Under the pieces are notes generated by a model. It saw only the letters and a list, made by a program, of their open reading frames with translations, ran no database searches and was not told the origin of the DNA. From Candidatus Cloacimonadota bacterium (lineage in GTDB: Bacteria; Cloacimonadota; Cloacimonadia; Cloacimonadales; WRIO01): DNA of 37,029 nt. Position 1 is the first letter of the stretch. Every line of letters starts with the position of its first letter. The stretch covers positions 1 through 37,029 of the forward strand of contig JAJBBH010000069.1 in assembly GCA_020532185.1 (NCBI GenBank), in the 5' to 3' direction. This document shows, piece by piece, positions 32,687 to 37,029 of this stretch. A program made the position numbers and the translations under genes.

Positions 32687-35344
32687 ATGAAGTTAAAAGA
32701 CAAAATTCTTGCAAATAAGTTTAAAGCTATTTATGCTAAAGATAATTCTCACCCAATCGTTAATATGCAGCTTTATGTTAAAATGGGCTCTGGTTGGGAA
32801 AGCGATGAGCAGGAAGGTTTTACTCATTTACTTGAGCATTTAGTTTTTAAATCCACAAAAAAGTATCCAAATAGTAGTATTATGTCAAAAGCTTCATCTC
32901 TTGGTGCATATATTAATGCTTATACTGATTATGATACGACATGTTTTTATATAAGCTTGCCCCGCTATAAGACTGCAAAAGGAATCGAACTTTTGTCTCA
33001 ATTAGCAATCTCTGCAAACTTTTCTGATGAGGACTTTGAATCAGAAAAAAAAGTTGTTATTGAGGAATTGAAACAATATCAAAAAGACAAAGAAGAATAT
33101 TTTATAGAGCAAATACCGCGTTTGTATTTCAAAGAAAGCCCATACAATAAGCCTATCATCGGTTCAATTACTGCACTCAAAAAATGTAAAGCAGATGAAA
33201 TCAGACAATTCTATAAACAATACTATGTTCCTGAAAACTGCTTTTTATGTGTGACTGGAGATATTGAATTTTATAGAATTCATAAGACTGTAGAAAAATA
33301 CTTTTCTGAGTGGACCTGTAACAATGAGAACAAAACAAAACTACAATATCATATTGCACAATATAGTAAAACTAATAATGTTCAATACGACAATAATTTA
33401 AGACATCTAATATATGAACATTTCCCACAAAAAATGAAAAGTAAATATTTGGCTTTTGTTTTTCCTGAATATTCTGATAAGCAAGAAGAATCGTTACAGC
33501 AGACACTATTAACAAGAATACTTTTTCTTGGCAATAATTCAATTCTTCATAAGCGTTTATTTTTAAAAGATAAGCTCATTTATGATATGAAAGTCCACTC
33601 TTATTCTGGAGTAAATAGTGGAATTTGTATTCTGTTGATATCATTACGTAAACAAAACTATGCATATAGAGTAATTGAGACAATATTTGAAGAAATAACT
33701 AAATTTATGACAGGAAAATCAGGTAAGGAAGAACTTGATAATTCCCGTACTGTACTTGAGTATTCTTATTATTACTCATTTGAATATATAGAATCTTTGA
33801 ATAATTGTTTGTCTTATGAAGAAATAATTGGAGACTATAAAGAGATATTTAATTGGCTATATAAAATAAGAAAGATAAGCATCCACAATCTAAGAGATTT
33901 AGCTAAAGAACTATTCTCACCAGATAAACTTATGGTCGTTAGTGCAGGCAAAACAAGTTTGAGAAAAGAAAAAATTGAAGAATTATTTAAGCTCAATTTG
34001 AATGATAATTATAATAGCACTGCAGAACGCAATCCAGCAATAATTGGTGAGATAGATAAAGGCAAAAGCAAGAATTATGCAAATTTAAAAATATCACATA
34101 CTATGTTAAAAAAAAATAGACATATGGAGCATATCTTACCAAATGGGATAAAGCTCTTTATTAATAATAGTTCTCAAAAAGATTTGTGTGGTATATCACT
34201 TGCATTGAAAAGCTCTCAGTTGTATGAAAATCAATCACAATTAGGACTAAATCAACTTACTTCAAGTATGCTTTTGTATGGAAATAAGTCTATGGAATAT
34301 GTTGACTTCTTAAGCTATTGTAGCAATAATGGTATTTCTTTCTCTGTTTCATGCTCTAAAGAAAATACAAAAATTCGGGCAAAATGTTTTTCAGATAAAT
34401 TGGTTGAATCTTTATCTTGTATATCTGACACTCTTTATAAGCCAACCTTTCCTTTAGAACATTTTTATAATGTTAAAAATACATATATTAGCAATATAGA
34501 ACGTGCAACTGATTTTCCAGAAACAATGGCTTTGTATTCCTGGAAACAGCTTTTATTTGGTATGAATTCAAATCTATTGGGTAAAGATGGTCAAATAGAA
34601 ACACTTAGCAAATTTGAACAAGAAGATTGTGTTAAATGGCATCAAGATCATCTAATAAACAGCAAAGCAAGCCTCGTCATTACAGGTGATTTGGATTTTG
34701 ATAAAACTATTAAAGCTTGCGAAAACATTTTCACATTAGGTAAACACCCACAAGAAAACGATTTAAGTATTATAGCCGATATCAATCCATCTGAACAACG
34801 AAAAAAGTTGATACGAAATGGTTCAGATCAATCAATCATCTTTGTTGGAGGCTTTAGTTGTCCATATGCAGAAACAGAAGAGCGTATGGCTTTATTAGTG
34901 CTATCACAAATATTAGGTGGCGATTTAAACTCAAGACTTTTAAAAGAATTACGAGAAAAAAGAGGAATAGCTTATTCTATTGGATTTAACTTTGATAGTT
35001 TAATGCATACAGGCTATTTTAATGCTTATACTATTGTGGATAAAAGTTTTGAGGATAAAGCTTTAGAAGTTATTCATAAGATATTTTCTACAATAAGAGA
35101 AAGAGGAGTTAATTTAAAAGAAATAAATACATCTAAACAATATATTAAAGGTTTGAGTTACTTCGAAGAAGAAGGCGTACTATCTCAAGCACAAACATTG
35201 TCTTCACTGTTTTTAGAAAATAAAGATTATGATTATTATCAAAAAAGGGATCAGCGCATTAAGATGGTAACAAAGGATCAGATTCAATTAATTGCCGATA
35301 AATATTTTAGACCAGAACAGTTGTATACTTTAACTTATAGTTAA
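32687..35344 (+). CDS. M16 family zinc metallopeptidase
   Basis: 885 residues from the chosen start. The catalytic half has the inverted zinc motif H47-L-L-E50-H51 and, 76 residues on, the third ligand E127 in V-V-I-E-E-L. The second half (from about 450) is a degenerate repeat of the fold and ends with the conserved binding block GGDLNSRLLKELREKRGIAYSI. This is the two-halves-in-one-chain arrangement of insulinase/pitrilysin-like enzymes. No signal peptide is visible, so it is probably cytosolic. The frame is open further upstream to 32612, but that would add 25 unconserved residues overlapping folE2. ATG 32687 gives the family-like start M-K-L-K-D-K-I-L-A-N-K-F-K-A-I-Y. An AGGA lies upstream at a long spacing. 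Confidence 0.93.
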   Translation: MKLKDKILANKFKAIYAKDNSHPIVNMQLYVKMGSGWESDEQEGFTHLLEHLVFKSTKKYPNSSIMSKASSLGAYINAYTDYDTTCFYISLPRYKTAKGIELLSQLAISANFSDEDFESEKKVVIEELKQYQKDKEEYFIEQIPRLYFKESPYNKPIIGSITALKKCKADEIRQFYKQYYVPENCFLCVTGDIEFYRIHKTVEKYFSEWTCNNENKTKLQYHIAQYSKTNNVQYDNNLRHLIYEHFPQKMKSKYLAFVFPEYSDKQEESLQQTLLTRILFLGNNSILHKRLFLKDKLIYDMKVHSYSGVNSGICILLISLRKQNYAYRVIETIFEEITKFMTGKSGKEELDNSRTVLEYSYYYSFEYIESLNNCLSYEEIIGDYKEIFNWLYKIRKISIHNLRDLAKELFSPDKLMVVSAGKTSLRKEKIEELFKLNLNDNYNSTAERNPAIIGEIDKGKSKNYANLKISHTMLKKNRHMEHILPNGIKLFINNSSQKDLCGISLALKSSQLYENQSQLGLNQLTSSMLLYGNKSMEYVDFLSYCSNNGISFSVSCSKENTKIRAKCFSDKLVESLSCISDTLYKPTFPLEHFYNVKNTYISNIERATDFPETMALYSWKQLLFGMNSNLLGKDGQIETLSKFEQEDCVKWHQDHLINSKASLVITGDLDFDKTIKACENIFTLGKHPQENDLSIIADINPSEQRKKLIRNGSDQSIIFVGGFSCPYAETEERMALLVLSQILGGDLNSRLLKELREKRGIAYSIGFNFDSLMHTGYFNAYTIVDKSFEDKALEVIHKIFSTIRERGVNLKEINTSKQYIKGLSYFEEEGVLSQAQTLSSLFLENKDYDYYQKRDQRIKMVTKDQIQLIADKYFRPEQLYTLTYS

Positions 35345-35348
35345 AATT

Positions 35349-36176
35349 ATGAAAGTAAGTGTTGGAATTGATTGTGGCTCACGCACTGTTAAAGCAGTGA
35401 TATTTGATTGTGAGACAAAAGAAATAATTGACTATGGTATTTTAGATAACGGCTTATTTCCTCTCAAAAACATCAATAAACTGCTTGATAATATATTGAT
35501 TAAAAATCAAATAAAACCATATGATATAGCTTCTTTGGCTGGAACAGGCTACGGGAGGAATAGTGTAAATTTGCATAATCTGAATAGTCTTAAAAACCAA
35601 CAAATTCCGCTATTTACCTTCTCTGAAATTACTTGTCATGGTAAAGGCAGTAGCTATTTGTTACCAGATTGTCATACTATTATTGACATTGGGGGTCAGG
35701 ATTCTAAGGTCATTTTGATCGATGATAAAGGCAAAACTATTGACTTTGTAATGAATGATAAATGTGCAGCAGGAACAGGTCGATTTTTGGAAAAACTTGC
35801 CCAAATACTCGACATGAGTCTTGATATGTTAGATCCACTTGCCAAGCAACATGATAGAAAAATTATTATAAGTAGTACATGTGTTGTTTTTGCTGAATCT
35901 GAGATCATAGGTCTTCTTGCAAATGAAGAAAAAGCTGAAAATATTATTTACTCAATCTACTCTTCTATTGCAAGGAGAGTATTTAGCCAGTCAGGCACAC
36001 TTTCATTAACAAAACCAATATCCTTTGTAGGGGGAGTTGCTCATCACGAAACTATAAAAGAAATATTCTCTGAGTTGTATGAATGCGAAATAAAATCACC
36101 AGAGAACCCTTCCATTGCTGGTGCTTTAGGAGCTGCAATTCTTGCAAATGATAGTTTAGAAAGAGCTAAAAAATGA
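35349..36176 (+). CDS. HgdC/BadF-type iron-sulfur ATPase activase
   Basis: A 275-residue ASKHA-fold ATPase of the 2-hydroxyacyl-CoA dehydratase activator family. Seen: phosphate loop G-I-D-C-G-S-R-T-V-K-A-V (6-17), I-I-D-I-G-G-Q-D-S-K (111-120), and C139 in N-D-K-C-A-A-G-T-G-R and C178 in S-S-T-C-V-V-F-A-E-S-E. In HgdC the two cysteines of each subunit jointly bind one [4Fe-4S] cluster across the dimer; the 39-residue spacing is the same here. Such proteins inject an electron into a dehydratase or reductase, yet no HgdA/HgdB-like partner is in view. The start is 4 bp after the M16 stop, with no clear ribosome-binding site. The stop overlaps the next gene (ATGA). Confidence 0.9.
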   Translation: MKVSVGIDCGSRTVKAVIFDCETKEIIDYGILDNGLFPLKNINKLLDNILIKNQIKPYDIASLAGTGYGRNSVNLHNLNSLKNQQIPLFTFSEITCHGKGSSYLLPDCHTIIDIGGQDSKVILIDDKGKTIDFVMNDKCAAGTGRFLEKLAQILDMSLDMLDPLAKQHDRKIIISSTCVVFAESEIIGLLANEEKAENIIYSIYSSIARRVFSQSGTLSLTKPISFVGGVAHHETIKEIFSELYECEIKSPENPSIAGALGAAILANDSLERAKK

Positions 36177-36958
36177 AAATCGACACTCATCTACACTCTG
36201 TATATAGCTTTGATAGCACAATTAAAACTGAAAAATTGGTAAAAAAAGCAATAGAACGAAACTATGAGTATATTTGCTTTACAGATCATTTTGACTTATT
36301 ACCACAAGAATTATCAAAATATGGAATATTGTCTTTGAAAAGATATAAAACCGAAATAGATTCATTGAGAGATAAGTTTCCACAAATAAAAATAGGTTTT
36401 GGCTTAGAGATGGGGGAGATGCATAGAACACGTGAATTAAGAGAAAAAATATTATATGGAATAAAGCTTGACTATATTATTGGTTCTATACATTTGTTAA
36501 GGAATGAGAAAAACTTATCCACTCCGATAAATTTTTCTTTACAAGATAGTGATATTATGTTATATTATCTTGAGACATTAGAAATGATTGAAAAAGGAGG
36601 GTTTGATACACTGGGTCATCTGGATATTTTTAAAAGAGAGCTTCAAACAAGTATTAAACAACACGAATACATACAGGAACTTTTAGATGATATTCTTTTA
36701 AGTTTAATTAAAAGAGAGATTTGTCTTGAAGTCAATTATTCAGGATTTAGATCTTCTTGCAATCATACATTGCCAGATTTTCCTATTCTAACAAGATATA
36801 AAAATTTAGGAGGAGAACTAATTACTATTGGTTCTGATTCTCATAGAATCGATTTTTTTGACAAATATTATGATAAAACTGTATGCCTATTAAAAGATGC
36901 TCAATTTGATAAAATATTTTATAAGTATGACAATAAATGGATCGAAAATAAAATATAA
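36173..36958 (+). CDS. PHP-domain phosphoesterase, histidinol-phosphatase-like
   Basis: A 261-residue PHP protein of the HisK/HisJ type, which would hydrolyse L-histidinol phosphate. Metal-binding motifs: D4-T-H6-L-H8 at the N-terminus, T-D38-H39-F-D, G-L-E-M-G-E (about 78-83), G-S-I-H-L-L, G-H-L-D-I, and a closing I-G-S-D-S-H-R. All the usual ligands are present and the length fits. No other histidine-biosynthesis gene is nearby, so a different phosphate ester is possible. It starts with an ATGA overlap on the activase gene, implying coupled translation. Confidence 0.85.
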   Translation: MKIDTHLHSVYSFDSTIKTEKLVKKAIERNYEYICFTDHFDLLPQELSKYGILSLKRYKTEIDSLRDKFPQIKIGFGLEMGEMHRTRELREKILYGIKLDYIIGSIHLLRNEKNLSTPINFSLQDSDIMLYYLETLEMIEKGGFDTLGHLDIFKRELQTSIKQHEYIQELLDDILLSLIKREICLEVNYSGFRSSCNHTLPDFPILTRYKNLGGELITIGSDSHRIDFFDKYYDKTVCLLKDAQFDKIFYKYDNKWIENKI

Positions 36959-36966
36959 GGAGATTT

Positions 36967-37029
36967 ATGAAAGCTATAACAATTGATAAAATAGAAGACG
37001 GAATGGTGTTAGCACAAGATGTTTTAAAC
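36967..37029 (+). CDS. Start of a gene with a GMVLAxDV-type N-terminus (partial)
   Basis: Twenty-one codons are visible: MKAITIDKIEDGMVLAQDVLN, cut by the window edge. AAGGAG at 36957-36962 overlaps the PHP stop codon and precedes the ATG at 4 bases, so this is a true start in the same operon. The G-M-V-L-A-x-D-V opening is common at the N-terminus of HD-GYP and other HD-domain signalling proteins, but the fragment is too short to be sure. Confidence 0.5.
   Translation, partial: MKAITIDKIEDGMVLAQDVLN

Noticed and set aside
36511-36519. DnaA-box-like TTATCCACT
   Set aside because: A single near match inside the PHP coding sequence with no cluster.

Overview
This is a dense stretch of a low-GC (AT-rich) bacterial chromosome. 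The gene content is mostly housekeeping and points to an anaerobe: short ThiC, FolE2 instead of a FolE1-type enzyme, ApbE flavinyltransferase, and an HgdC/BadF-type iron-sulfur activase. Other signs are an exported tricorn-type protease, a eukaryote/archaeal-type ProRS, and a CCA-adding enzyme fused to DHH and CBS modules. Together these recall Candidatus Cloacimonadota or a neighbouring candidate phylum. That assignment is inference from memory of gene styles and needs a marker-gene tree (RpoD, DnaG, PyrG). No phage, IS element, CRISPR array, tRNA or rRNA was seen.

Layout. (1) 1-2259, plus strand: thiE (3' end), thiC, thiD, a thiamine pyrimidine and condensation operon. (2) 2260-12791, minus strand: rpsU-yqeY-cvpA-mutS2-dnaG-rpoD, an enlarged macromolecular-synthesis operon ending in a clear intrinsic terminator, then a degenerate asparagine-synthetase-like gene and proS. 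(3) 12792-13561: a long AT-rich divergent spacer with a phased 11-bp tandem array. (4) 13562-16609, plus: an exported tricorn/S41 protease. (5) 16708-29296, minus: a nine-gene collinear block read as M42 peptidase, murI, an M29-like pseudo-enzyme, pyrG, a BMP-family lipoprotein, a soluble hybrid kinase, recO, the DHH-CBS-CCA fusion and a ClC antiporter. A shared bidirectional terminator separates it from the protease gene. (6) 29297-29997: a second long divergent spacer holding a second copy of the same kind of 11-bp array. (7) 29998-37029, plus: yitT, then apbE-folE2-M16 peptidase-HgdC-type activase-PHP phosphatase and the first codons of another gene.

The most unusual signal is non-coding. 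The only two spacers longer than 300 bp both lie between divergent transcription units. Both carry, in the same orientation, a tandem array with an 11-bp period and core unit GTAACGGGATG. In each array the 11-bp register continues into degenerate outer units: a CCCCTT box falls at the same position within its unit upstream, and an AAAACAA box falls at the same offset downstream. I know of no described element like this. It looks like a recurrent intergenic element with one-helical-turn spacing.

Second, the two best promoters (rpsU and the M42 gene) both place TTGACA exactly 24 bp from a TATAAT-like hexamer, and looser cases occur at two other genes. Third, two genes look like retained pseudo-enzymes: an asparagine-synthetase fold without its nucleophile and PP-loop, and an M29 aminopeptidase fold without its metal ligands.
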